From Myxococcales bacterium (GTDB lineage: Bacteria; Myxococcota_A; Bradymonadia; UBA7976; UBA1532): DNA of 64,000 bases. The stretch is from the NCBI GenBank assembly GCA_020633555.1, contig JACKDL010000001.1:786193-850192 (forward strand), written 5' to 3'. This document shows, piece after piece, positions 8,437 to 16,181 of this stretch; the first letter of the stretch is position 1; the number at the start of each line of letters is the position of its first letter. The translations under genes and the position numbers were made by a program. Under the pieces are notes generated by a model that saw only the letters and a program-made list of their open reading frames with translations, was not told the DNA's origin and did not search any database.

Positions 8437-10506
8437 ATGGGGATTCAGGCCCAGAGCGCCATCATCGCGGCCAGCCTGCTGCTGGCCATCGCCATCAACG
8501 TGGCGTTCCAGGAGCGCCGCGTGGAGCACCGCTGGCCCTTCGTGGGGCTCACGGGCGCCTTCTTCCTCTACAACCTGTGCTTCTTCTTCGACGCCGTGAC
8601 GGGCGCCGACGGCTGGCGCCGCGCGCTGCTGGCCTCGGGGGTCCTGGTGGCCCTGGCCTCCCTCAGCTTCTTCCGGGTCTTCATCGGGCGCCGCTCCATG
8701 GCCGCTCCGCGCCGGGTGCTGCAGGGGCTGCTGCTGAGCACCGCCGTGGTGGTGGTCACCGACCTGGCCCTGTCCACCTGGATGGCCTACGCCGTGGCGG
8801 TGGTGGCGCTGGGGGCCTACGGCTTCGCTCACCTGCAGCTCTACCGCCACTGGCGCGCCATCGAGAACCCGGTGGAGATCCGCCGGCTGCGCTATCTGGT
8901 GGTGGGCGGCGCGGTGTCGGTCACCGCCAACGGCTTGGACCTGCTGCCCGCGTCAGGGCTGCCCTTCCCCTCCTTCGGGCACCTGTTCACCACCCTGTAC
9001 CTGTACTTCTGGATGCAGGTCATCCAGCGCTCGCGCCTGCTGGACCTGCGCGAGCAGCTCGGCCGCGGCCTCGCCCTGGTGCTGCAGTCCCTGGCCGTGT
9101 CGCTCATCTACGTAGCGCTGGTCATCTGGGTGGGCCAGAAGTACGGGCTCTTCGTCTTCAACACCCTGGTGGCGGGCGTCGTCCTCTACTTCGTGTTCGA
9201 GCCCATCAAGCGGGCCGTCGAGGTGTGGGTGCAGCGGCTGTTCTTCCGCGAGACCCACGCGCTGGACGCCGAGCTCACCGCCCTGCAGCGGGAGCTGGCC
9301 AACGTCATCAACCTGGGCGACATGGTGGATCGGGTGCTCGAGCGGCTGCAGGCCAGCCGCCGCATCACCCACGCCAGCGTGTTCCTGCTGGAGGACGAGG
9401 GGCGCGCCTACTTCATGCCGCGGGCCGTGGGGCCCCTGGAGCTGGATCGCCTGGGGGTGGTGCGGGCGCGCCACTTCCTGGACGCCCTTCGGGGGTCGCC
9501 CGTGCTCGTGCTGGATCGGGTGGAGCGCGCGCGCCTGGACGCGGCCCACGATCCCGAGCGCCGCGACCGGCTGGGCGCCGTGCGCGAGACCATGCTCGCC
9601 CTGTCGGCCGACCTGTCCTTCCCCATCCGCTCGGGCGAGCGCCTGCTGGGCTTCCTGAACCTGCGCGATGACCGCGCCCGCGAGGCGTTCTCCAGCGCCG
9701 AGATCACCCGCATCAAGCAGGCCGTGCGGCAGATGGCCACCATCGTCGAGAACTCCGAGCTCATCGAGCGCCTGAAGGAGCGCGAGCGCCTGTCCCTCAT
9801 CGGCGAGCTGGCCACCGGCCTGGCCCACGAGATCCGCAACCCCCTGGGGGCGATCAAGGCCGCGGGGCAGCTCTTGGAGCCGGACGAGCTGGGCGACGAG
9901 CAGCGCGAGTTCATCGAGGTGATCATCGAGGAGAGCGACCGCCTGAACGGGGTGCTGAGCCAGTTCCTCGACTACGCGCGGCCCTTCCGCGGCACCATGG
10001 GCACCCTGGACCTGGAGGTGCTGTTGCAGCGGGTGGCCACCATGGTCCGCACCGAGGAGCGCGACCCCCCCGTCGAGGTGATCACCGAGGTCGCGCCGGG
10101 CCTGCCCAAAGCGGTGGGCGACGGCGATCGCCTGCAGCAGGTGCTGCTGAACCTGGCCCGCAACGGCTGCGAGGCCATGGAAGGCACGGGCGGCACGTTG
10201 ACCCTGGCCGCGTCGCTGGAGCCCGACGGCGAGCGCGCCCGGGTCGAGGTGCGCGACACCGGCTGCGGTGTCTCGCCCGAGGTGCGGGCCAACCTGTTCA
10301 CCCCGTTCTTCACCACCAAGCGCGACGGCACCGGCCTGGGGCTCGCCATCACGGAGCGCATCCTCCAGCACCACGGCACCCGCATGCGCATCGAGAGCGA
10401 GCCCGGGGCGGGCGCCACCTTCGCCTTCCGCCTGCGCCTGACCGAGGGCGCCCCCGACCGCCTGACGGGCGAGCACCGCCGCCGGCTCGCCGCGGAGACC
10501 GCCTGA
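8437..10506 (+). CDS. Membrane sensor histidine kinase with GAF domain
   Basis: This 689-residue protein starts at ATG 8437. Residues 1-~225 contain about six or seven hydrophobic segments, like a 7TM histidine-kinase sensor. A linker helix and a GAF-like domain (~300-440, 'ITHASVFLLED', 'FPIRSGERLLGFLNL') follow. The dimerisation/phosphoacceptor box 'ATGLAHEIRNPLGAIKAAG' has His near residue 464. The ATP-binding domain has N ('LLNLARNGCEAM'), G1 ('VRDTGCGVS') and G2 ('KRDGTGLGLAI') boxes. It is an inner-membrane two-component sensor of the NtrB/AtoS type. No response regulator is adjacent, and the gene overlaps rsmD by one base. Confidence 0.88.
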   Translation: MGIQAQSAIIAASLLLAIAINVAFQERRVEHRWPFVGLTGAFFLYNLCFFFDAVTGADGWRRALLASGVLVALASLSFFRVFIGRRSMAAPRRVLQGLLLSTAVVVVTDLALSTWMAYAVAVVALGAYGFAHLQLYRHWRAIENPVEIRRLRYLVVGGAVSVTANGLDLLPASGLPFPSFGHLFTTLYLYFWMQVIQRSRLLDLREQLGRGLALVLQSLAVSLIYVALVIWVGQKYGLFVFNTLVAGVVLYFVFEPIKRAVEVWVQRLFFRETHALDAELTALQRELANVINLGDMVDRVLERLQASRRITHASVFLLEDEGRAYFMPRAVGPLELDRLGVVRARHFLDALRGSPVLVLDRVERARLDAAHDPERRDRLGAVRETMLALSADLSFPIRSGERLLGFLNLRDDRAREAFSSAEITRIKQAVRQMATIVENSELIERLKERERLSLIGELATGLAHEIRNPLGAIKAAGQLLEPDELGDEQREFIEVIIEESDRLNGVLSQFLDYARPFRGTMGTLDLEVLLQRVATMVRTEERDPPVEVITEVAPGLPKAVGDGDRLQQVLLNLARNGCEAMEGTGGTLTLAASLEPDGERARVEVRDTGCGVSPEVRANLFTPFFTTKRDGTGLGLAITERILQHHGTRMRIESEPGAGATFAFRLRLTEGAPDRLTGEHRRRLAAETA

Positions 10507-11051
10507 TGCCCCGGATCATCGCTGGCAAGTTCCGCGGGGCGCGCCTGTTGGCGCCCCCCGGCGACACCACGCGCCCCACCGCCGACCGGGTGCGGGAGTC
10601 GCTCTTCAACGTGCTCCAGCACCGGGTGCACTGGCCGCAGGCGCAGGTGCTCGACCTGTTCGCCGGCGCCGGCACCCTGGGGTGTGAGGCCCTGTCGCGG
10701 GGGGCGGTGGCCGCCCGGTTCGTCGAACGCGACCGGCAGGCCTTGGCCGCGCTGCGCAAGAACGTGGCCCGCTTCGGGCCCGCCGCCACGGTGCACGCCC
10801 AGGGGGTGGAGCAGTTCCTGGCACAGGCCCCGGCGCCCCACGACCTGATCTTCCTCGATCCGCCCTACGCCGCCGAGGCCGAAGCCCCCACCCTCACCGC
10901 GCTGGTGCGCCGAGGTTGGCTTGCGGCGGAAGGCTTGGTATGCGTCGAGCATCCGGCCGACCGGACGGTGACGCCGCCGGCCGGGCTCGCCGTCGTGCAG
11001 ACCCGTCGCTACGGCGCCACCGCCGTCACCCTGTTCGCCCCGGAGATCTGA
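10506..11051 (+). CDS. rsmD: 16S rRNA m2G966 methyltransferase RsmD
   Basis: This 181-residue protein starts at ATG 10506, sharing one base with the stop of the kinase gene. It begins with the RsmD signature (PRIIAGKFRGARLLAP, then RPTADRVRESLFNVL). It carries the SAM-binding motif 'VLDLFAGAGTLGCEALSRGA' and the base-methylating motif 'LIFLDPPYA' (DPPY). The enzyme methylates N2 of G966 in 16S rRNA during 30S assembly. It is followed by coaD with a one-base overlap (TGATG), a widespread rsmD-coaD pairing that supports both calls. Confidence 0.95.
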   Translation: MPRIIAGKFRGARLLAPPGDTTRPTADRVRESLFNVLQHRVHWPQAQVLDLFAGAGTLGCEALSRGAVAARFVERDRQALAALRKNVARFGPAATVHAQGVEQFLAQAPAPHDLIFLDPPYAAEAEAPTLTALVRRGWLAAEGLVCVEHPADRTVTPPAGLAVVQTRRYGATAVTLFAPEI

Positions 11052-11530
11052 TGCGCCGCGCCCTCTACCCCGGCTCCTTCGACCCGATCACCAAGGGCCA
11101 CGTGGACATCGTGCGCCGGGCGCTGGACGTGGTCGACGAGCTGGTCATCGCCATCGCCGTCAACATCCGCAAGACGCCCACCTTCTCGCCCGAGGACCGG
11201 GTGCAGATGATCCGCGAGTGCTTCCCAGGCGAGGCGCGCATCACGGTGGCCACCTTCCAGGGGCTGCTGGTGGACTACGCCCGCGAGCAGAAGATCCGCA
11301 CGGTGGTGCGCGGGCTGCGGGCGGTCAGCGACTTCGAGTTCGAGTTCCAGATGGCCAGCATGAACCGGCGGCTGACCGACGAGGTGGACTTCATCTTCCT
11401 CATGACCAGCGAAGAGCACTTCTTCGTGTCGTCCAGCCTGGTGCGCGAGGTGGCCATCAACGGCGGTGACGTCAGCGACTTCGTGCCCGAGCCCGTGGAG
11501 CGCCGGCTCCGCGCCCGCTTCGCCTCGTGA
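11051..11530 (+). CDS. coaD: Phosphopantetheine adenylyltransferase CoaD
   Basis: This 159-residue protein is the standard length for CoaD and starts at ATG 11051. The longer open frame upstream is a shadow of rsmD. It opens with 'YPGSFDPITKGHVDIVRRA', which contains the nucleotidyltransferase TxGH motif. It also has 'TVVRGLRAVSDFEFEFQM' and the C-terminal 'VSSSLVREVA' motif. CoaD transfers AMP from ATP to 4'-phosphopantetheine, giving dephospho-CoA, the penultimate step of coenzyme A synthesis in the cytoplasm. Confidence 0.97.
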   Translation: MRRALYPGSFDPITKGHVDIVRRALDVVDELVIAIAVNIRKTPTFSPEDRVQMIRECFPGEARITVATFQGLLVDYAREQKIRTVVRGLRAVSDFEFEFQMASMNRRLTDEVDFIFLMTSEEHFFVSSSLVREVAINGGDVSDFVPEPVERRLRARFAS

Positions 11531-11540
11531 GCCGCCGCCC

Positions 11541-12500
11541 ATGACCGAGCCCACCCCCGCGCTGCTGCTCACCGTCACCGTCGAGAGCGACCGCCCGCGC
11601 GGTCAGGTCAACGCGCGTACGGCCTTCGAGAACCTGGCCGGCGTGGCCCGCCTGGGGAGGCTCTGCGAGCGCTTTGGGGTCCGCCCCACGTGGCTGGTGA
11701 GCTGGCCGGTCATGCGCCACGCCGAGCGGGAGCAGCTCGACGCGCTGGCCCGCCTGGGTGAGGTGGGCACCTGCCTGCAGCCCTGGGTGACGCCCCCCTT
11801 CCGCGCCCAGGAGGACCGCCTGCGCCCGGTGTGCCCGGCCGCCATCCCGGCCTCGGCGGTGGCGGAGAAGATGGCCGAGCTCACCCGGTGCTTCGAGGAG
11901 ACCTTCGGCGGCGCGCCCACTGCCCACCGCGCGCCCAGCGCCGGCCTTGACGGCGCCACCCTGCAGGCCCTGGAACGCCACGGCTACCTGGTGGACTCCA
12001 GCGCCACCCCCCACCTGGAGGGCCCAGTGGGCGCCCGCGCTGATTGGCGGCGCGCCCCGGAAGTGCCATGGTTCCCCGACCGCCAGGTGCCCGCCACGCG
12101 CGGCAGCTCGCCCGTGCTCGAGGTGCCCGTGACCATCGAGTGGGACCGCCCCGTGCCCTCCCTGATGCGCCTCGCGCTGGACCGTTGGTCGGACGAAGGC
12201 ACCGCCGGCAAGCTGCGGCGGCAGGTGGCCCGCCCCCGCCGGCTCGATCCGCTGGCGCTGGACGCCAAGGCGCTGCGAGGTCTGGCCGAACGCACCGTGG
12301 CCCGGGGCATCCCCTGCCTGAACATGCCGCTGCGCTCCCGAGAGCTCGTGCCCGGCTGCTCGGCGCGGGCCCTGAAAGCCGAGGACGTGGACCGCCTGTT
12401 TCACACCCTCGAGGCGTTCCTGCGGTTCACGGTGGACGAGCTGCGGGCGACCCCCACCACGCTCACCGACTTCGCCCGCAGCTACGTCAGCCCGCCGTAG
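11541..12500 (+). CDS. Polysaccharide-deacetylase-fold protein, metal site altered
   Basis: This 319-residue protein starts at ATG 11541, 10 bases after coaD. The pattern follows NodB-type (carbohydrate esterase 4) deacetylases. An initial strand 'LLLTVTVESD' carries the acidic motif, 'RPTWLVSWPV' follows, and the 'HRAPSAGLDGATLQALERHG' region is equivalent to the RxP motif. A late 'CLNMPLRSREL' strand completes the pattern. In the second motif, where relatives have two metal-binding His residues (like HLHPW), this protein reads 'GTCLQPWVTPPF', with Cys78 and Gln80 in their places. It may therefore be catalytically inactive or use a different site. No signal peptide is seen. The 3' end overlaps the convergent nrnA gene by 14 bases. 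Confidence 0.75.
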   Translation: MTEPTPALLLTVTVESDRPRGQVNARTAFENLAGVARLGRLCERFGVRPTWLVSWPVMRHAEREQLDALARLGEVGTCLQPWVTPPFRAQEDRLRPVCPAAIPASAVAEKMAELTRCFEETFGGAPTAHRAPSAGLDGATLQALERHGYLVDSSATPHLEGPVGARADWRRAPEVPWFPDRQVPATRGSSPVLEVPVTIEWDRPVPSLMRLALDRWSDEGTAGKLRRQVARPRRLDPLALDAKALRGLAERTVARGIPCLNMPLRSRELVPGCSARALKAEDVDRLFHTLEAFLRFTVDELRATPTTLTDFARSYVSPP

Positions 12501-13461
12501 GCGCACCGTCCAGGGCGGCCGCCACCGCGGCCACCATCCGCGCGGCCGCCGCCTCCAGATCCAGATCGACGATGACCCCCGCGGCCCGCAGGTGCCCGCC
12601 GCCTTCCGGTGAGATGCTCCGGGCCACAGCCGAAACATCTACGGCGCCCTTGCTGCGCAGGCTGATCTTCACCCGCCCGTCGGCGCGCTCGCTGAGCAGG
12701 GCGCCCACGTGGGCCGACTCCACGAACACCAGGTCGTCCACCAGGCCGCCAATGTCGGCGTCCAGGTGGCCCGAGGCGGGCAAGCTCGACCAGGCCAGGC
12801 GACCGTCCAGCGCCAGCTCGCAGCGGGCGATCATGGCCCCGCGCAGGCGCAGCCGCAGCTCGCTCTGCTCCAGCAGCACCTTCTCGACGATCTGCGCGTG
12901 ATCGATGCCGGTCTCGAGCAGGCGGGCGGCGGCGCGCAGCGCCGGGGGGTTCGTCAGCCGATAGCGGAAGATGCTGGTGTCGAACACCAGCCCCGCGAAG
13001 AGCGGCGCGGCCAGCGCCTGGTCCAGGAGGACGCCCCAGGCGTCGCAGAGCTCCAGCACCAGGGCGGTGGTGCTCGCCGCGTCCACATCCAGCACGGCCA
13101 CGTCCACCCAGGCGGGATCGCTCGACCGGTGGTGATCCACCTGCGCGCGCACGGCCGCCGCCTCGAACGCCGCCGTGGCTGCGCCCAGCCGCCGCGGATC
13201 CCCGTCCAGGACGATGGCCAGGTCGAAGGCCGGCGTGGCCTCGGCGGGCCGCTCGAAGCGCACGTCATCGGCCGCCAGGAACGCGTACCGCCGGGGCAGC
13301 GCCTCGTCGCAGATCACCCGCACCGCCTTGTCGGGCCAGCGCCGCCGGATGGCCCGAGCCATGGCCACGATGGCGCCCACGGCGTCGCCGTCCAGGTCGA
13401 TGGGCCCGGTCAGCAAGATCCGCTGAGCCCCGGTGATCGCCGCTGTCATGGCCTGAAGCAT
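12487..13461 (-). CDS. nrnA: DHH/DHHA1 phosphoesterase, NrnA-like
   Basis: This 324-residue protein starts at ATG 13461, preceded by GGAGGG at short spacing; a second ATG at 13449 is possible. The DHH phosphoesterase motifs are visible: 'DLDGDAVGAIVAMARAI' (motif I), 'AIVLDGDPRR', 'AQVDHHRSSD' (the DHH motif) and a C-terminal DHHA1 region ending 'GGGHLRAAGVIV'. NrnA-type enzymes degrade nano-RNAs and dephosphorylate 3'-phosphoadenosine 5'-phosphate. Motif I lacks the usual first His (it reads TGPIDLDGDAVG), a change I believe occurs in related deltaproteobacterial proteins. The gene diverges from the tRNA gene. Confidence 0.85.
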   Translation of the reverse strand: MLQAMTAAITGAQRILLTGPIDLDGDAVGAIVAMARAIRRRWPDKAVRVICDEALPRRYAFLAADDVRFERPAEATPAFDLAIVLDGDPRRLGAATAAFEAAAVRAQVDHHRSSDPAWVDVAVLDVDAASTTALVLELCDAWGVLLDQALAAPLFAGLVFDTSIFRYRLTNPPALRAAARLLETGIDHAQIVEKVLLEQSELRLRLRGAMIARCELALDGRLAWSSLPASGHLDADIGGLVDDLVFVESAHVGALLSERADGRVKISLRSKGAVDVSAVARSISPEGGGHLRAAGVIVDLDLEAAAARMVAAVAAALDGAPTAG

Positions 13462-13518
13462 GGTCCCTCCGAACCCGGCCACCCTACCGGCCCCCGGTCG
13501 GCGCAGACAACGCGGCCG

Positions 13519-13547
13519 TTGACGCTTCGCAGCCCGCTCCCGAGAAT
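13519..13547 (+). promoter_or_regulatory. Candidate sigma-70 promoter of tRNA-Leu
   Basis: A -35 box TTGACG (13519-13524) and a -10 box GAGAAT (13542-13547) are separated by 17 bases, and the tRNA begins 17 bases further on. Five of six and four of six bases match the sigma-70 consensus. The position directly upstream of a tRNA gene makes this more credible than a chance match in GC-rich DNA. Confidence 0.6.
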
Positions 13548-13563
13548 CGCAGCGCCTTCCCAT

Positions 13564-13645
13564 GCCCGGGTGGCGGAATCGGTAGACGCAGGCGACTTAA
13601 AATCGCTCGCCTTTCGGCATGTGGGTTCGAGTCCCACCCCGGGCA
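13564..13645 (+). tRNA. tRNA-Leu, anticodon UAA
   Basis: The 82-base gene folds as a class II tRNA. The acceptor stem GCCCGGG (13564-13570) pairs with CCCGGGC (13638-13644), with discriminator A at 13645. The D arm contains GGTAGAC, and the anticodon loop CTTAAAA gives anticodon TAA. A variable arm with a CTTTCGG-type loop is present, and the T arm is GTGGGTTCGAGTCCCAC. The 3' CCA is not encoded, which fits the presence of a cca gene at 22685-23941. The tRNA reads UUA and UUG leucine codons, which are rare in such GC-rich DNA. Confidence 0.95.
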
Positions 13646-13714
13646 AAGTCCCAGGCCCATGCGCACCAGCGGCGCCCCTTGCCCGAGGCGCCTGGGACGG
13701 GCACCCTGCGCGCC

Positions 13715-15670
13715 ATGGCCAACCCCACCCACGACCTGACCGGGCAGGTCATCGCGAGTCAGTTCAAGGTGCTGCGCCTGTTGGGCAAGGGCGGCATGGG
13801 CACGGTCTACCTGGCCGAGCAGCTCAACATGGACCGCCGGGTGGTCATCAAGCTGCTCCACCCCGAGCTCCACGCCGGCAGCGCCGACGCCGTGGCGCGC
13901 TTCAAGCGCGAGGCGAAGGCCGTCGCCCGGCTGAACCACCCGAACATCGTGCAGGTGCACGTGTTCGGCGAGCTGGAGGCCACCGGCCAGCTCTACCTGG
14001 TCATGGAGCACATCGACGGGCGCACCCTCACCGAGGAGATGGTGCAGCTTGAGCCCATGCCCGCTGCCCGCGCGCTGCGCATCGCCGACCAGATCTGCAG
14101 CGCCCTGGTCGAGGCCCATGGCGCGGGCCTGGTCCACCGGGATCTGAAGCCCGACAACGTCATGCTCACCGTGCGCCACGGCATGCACGACTACGTGAAG
14201 GTGCTGGACTTCGGCATCGCCCGCATGCGCGCCGATCGTGAAGTGAAGACCGCCACCGGCGCCCTGTTCGGGACGCCCCGCTACATGTCGCCCGAGCAGG
14301 GCGTGGGCAAGGCGGTGGACGCGCGGTCCGATCTGTACAGCCTGGGGGTGATGCTCTACGAGCTGCTGAGCGCCCACCACCCCTTCGAGGCGCGCAGCAC
14401 GCTGGACTTCCTGATGAAGCACCAGTCGGCGCCCGTGCCGCCGCCCCGCGAGCGGTTCCCCGAGCTGCAGCTCCCGCCCCGGGTCGAGGCGCTGGTGATG
14501 CGCTTGCTGGCGAAGCGGCCCGAGGACCGGCCGGCGTCGGCCGCCGAGGCCCAACGCGAAGTTCGGCTGGCCCTGCGGGATCTGCCCGAGGCGGCCCGCC
14601 CGTGGCCCACCCCCGGGCCGCGGGTCACGGGGGCCGCGCCCACCGCGCCGGCGGCCGCAGCGACCCGCCCCGCCCGGTGGATCCCGCTGGTGGCGGCAGG
14701 GCTCGTGGCGGCCGTGGGGATGCTGATCTACCTCGCCAGTCGCCCCGCTGCGACGCCGGCGGCGCCCCCGGTGGCCCCGGTCACCCAGGCGGCGCCCGTG
14801 ACCCAAGCCGCGCCGTCGACGCAAGCGGCACCCGTGACTCAGGCCGCGCCGGTGACGCAAGCGGCACCCGTGACTCAGGCGGCACCAGCAACTCAGGCGG
14901 CACCGGCCACTCAGGCGGCGCCGGCCACCCAGGCGGCGCCAGCCACTCAAGCGACGCCGGCCACTCAAGCGGCGCCGGCCACCCAGGCGGCGCCGGCCAC
15001 TCAGGCAGCCCCCGCCACCCAGACGCCGGCAACGACCGCTGCGCCCGCCACCGAGGCTCCGCGTCCCGAGCTTCCGCGCCTGGCGGCCGGCAAACCGTTG
15101 GATGGGTTCCCGGTCCCCCGCGGCTGCCAGCCGCTCACGGACACCCCCCAGGCCGTGGTGCTCAACTGCGACGCCGAGCCCCTGGTGCTGCGGGCCTTCT
15201 ACCAGGACGCCCTGGGCCGCCAGGGCATCGCCCACCGGACGCTGGGCCAGGGGCTGCACCTGGAGCCTGAGGACCTGCCCTACACCGGCGTGTGGTTCAC
15301 CGCCACGGCCGAGGGCACCATGCTCTCGCTGCCGCGAAATGCCTTCCACCCGGCCACCCGCAAGGCCACCGAAGCCCCCAGCCGGTTCCTCGGGATCACG
15401 CTCCCCGCAGGACTGCGGACCTCGGTGCGCAGCGGTCACAGCCTGATCGGCACGGTCAAGCAGCCGAAGGCGCAAGTCATGGACGCCATGGCGGCGCAGC
15501 TCGGGGGGCTGCCGCACGTGATGGTCAACCGCACGCCCGACGACGACGCCCTGACCATCGTGCGCACCCGGGTGCCCGCGACGGGCCCGGATCGCTGGCA
15601 GTCCGTGATTGTCCGCGCCGACGCGCAGGACGCCACCCGGACCATGGTGCTGATCAGCGGGCCGCCTTGA
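13715..15670 (+). CDS. Hanks-type Ser/Thr protein kinase with repeat linker
   Basis: This 651-residue protein starts at ATG 13715; the frame is open further upstream but runs into the tRNA. The kinase domain spans ~15-290, with glycine loop 'LGKGGMGTVYLAEQ', Lys46 in 'VVIKLL', catalytic 'LVHRDLKPDNVML', 'DFGIARM' and 'GTPRYMSPEQ'. A single membrane segment lies near residue 320-342. It is followed by 14 copies of a hexapeptide P(V/A/S)TQAA encoded by an 18-base repeat. The C-terminal ~200 residues form an extracytoplasmic domain I do not recognise ('CQPLTDTPQAVVLNCDAEPL'). The layout is that of a membrane receptor kinase: kinase inside, repeat stalk and sensor domain outside. Confidence 0.93.
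   Translation: MANPTHDLTGQVIASQFKVLRLLGKGGMGTVYLAEQLNMDRRVVIKLLHPELHAGSADAVARFKREAKAVARLNHPNIVQVHVFGELEATGQLYLVMEHIDGRTLTEEMVQLEPMPAARALRIADQICSALVEAHGAGLVHRDLKPDNVMLTVRHGMHDYVKVLDFGIARMRADREVKTATGALFGTPRYMSPEQGVGKAVDARSDLYSLGVMLYELLSAHHPFEARSTLDFLMKHQSAPVPPPRERFPELQLPPRVEALVMRLLAKRPEDRPASAAEAQREVRLALRDLPEAARPWPTPGPRVTGAAPTAPAAAATRPARWIPLVAAGLVAAVGMLIYLASRPAATPAAPPVAPVTQAAPVTQAAPSTQAAPVTQAAPVTQAAPVTQAAPATQAAPATQAAPATQAAPATQATPATQAAPATQAAPATQAAPATQTPATTAAPATEAPRPELPRLAAGKPLDGFPVPRGCQPLTDTPQAVVLNCDAEPLVLRAFYQDALGRQGIAHRTLGQGLHLEPEDLPYTGVWFTATAEGTMLSLPRNAFHPATRKATEAPSRFLGITLPAGLRTSVRSGHSLIGTVKQPKAQVMDAMAAQLGGLPHVMVNRTPDDDALTIVRTRVPATGPDRWQSVIVRADAQDATRTMVLISGPP
14777..15024 (+). repeat. 18-bp tandem repeat coding for (PxTQAA)n
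   Basis: About 14 tandem copies of an 18-base unit resembling CCGGCCACTCAGGCGGCG lie in frame in the kinase gene. Early copies encode PVTQAA and later ones PATQAA, which suggests expansion by local duplication of two unit types. The array forms a Thr/Pro/Ala-rich stalk between the membrane segment and the C-terminal domain. Copy number could vary between strains. Confidence 0.9.
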
Positions 15671-15705
15671 GCCGGTCGGGCCTGCGCCCTCCCCCGGCCG
15701 GGCTC
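15669..15705. terminator. Candidate bidirectional hairpin between convergent genes
   Basis: GAGCCGGTCGGG (15669-15680) is imperfectly complementary to CCGGCCGGGCTC (about 15694-15705), with a short C-rich loop. It sits in the gap between the convergent kinase and small membrane protein genes, where a shared terminator would be expected. There is no clear T tract, so this is a weak call. Confidence 0.35.
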
Positions 15706-15707
15706 AG

Positions 15708-16181
15708 TCAGAAGGCGCCGGCCACTCCCAGCCCGCTCAGGCGCAGGCCCGCGTAGCGCCGCCGCGGTTTGCGGGTGAGCATGGCGCCCAGGGCCGCGCC
15801 ACAGGCCGATCCGAGCACGGCAGCGGTGCCGATGGTGGCCCGGCACCCGGGGCGCCCATCGCACACCGGCCACAAGCCGAAGCCCGCGGCCAGGCCGCCG
15901 AGCGCCCCACCTGCCGCAGCGCCCCACGGGGTCGAGATGGGGCCCGCCGGCCAGAGGGCCACCCCAGCGCCCGCTCCCGCCCCCGCCAGGCCGCCCACGA
16001 CGGCCGCCCAGGCAGGCTCGGAGGGCTCGGCCAGGGCCACCGCGCCCGCCACCGCCAGCCCCAGCAGCGCCCCGCCCAAGCCGGTGGTGACGTCGGCCAG
16101 GTCCTCAGCGCCGCGGGGCGCCGAGCGAGCGGACGACGCCACCATGAACGCCATGATTACGAAAGCTTGCACACATTTCAT
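15708..16181 (-). CDS. Small glycine-rich membrane protein
   Basis: This 157-residue protein starts at ATG 16181 (MKCVQAFVIMAFM), overlapping the stop of the YcaQ-like gene (ATGA). The open frame upstream of that ATG is a shadow. A signal-like segment covers residues 1-~22. Three or four Gly/Ala-rich hydrophobic stretches follow (such as 'GGALLGLAVAGAVALA' and 'AVVGGLAGAGAGAGVALW'), with a CDGRPGC pair between two of them. This looks like a glycine-zipper type membrane protein. I do not recognise a family. Confidence 0.6.
   Translation of the reverse strand: MKCVQAFVIMAFMVASSARSAPRGAEDLADVTTGLGGALLGLAVAGAVALAEPSEPAWAAVVGGLAGAGAGAGVALWPAGPISTPWGAAAGGALGGLAAGFGLWPVCDGRPGCRATIGTAAVLGSACGAALGAMLTRKPRRRYAGLRLSGLGVAGAF

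Noticed and set aside
7458..9671. A 737-codon plus-strand frame crossing two genes
   Set aside because: It is antisense to the ParA-like gene and out of frame with the histidine kinase, and shows no recognisable domain.
14777..15024. Possible CRISPR array
   Set aside because: The repeats are 18 bases, directly adjacent without spacers, and in frame in a kinase gene.
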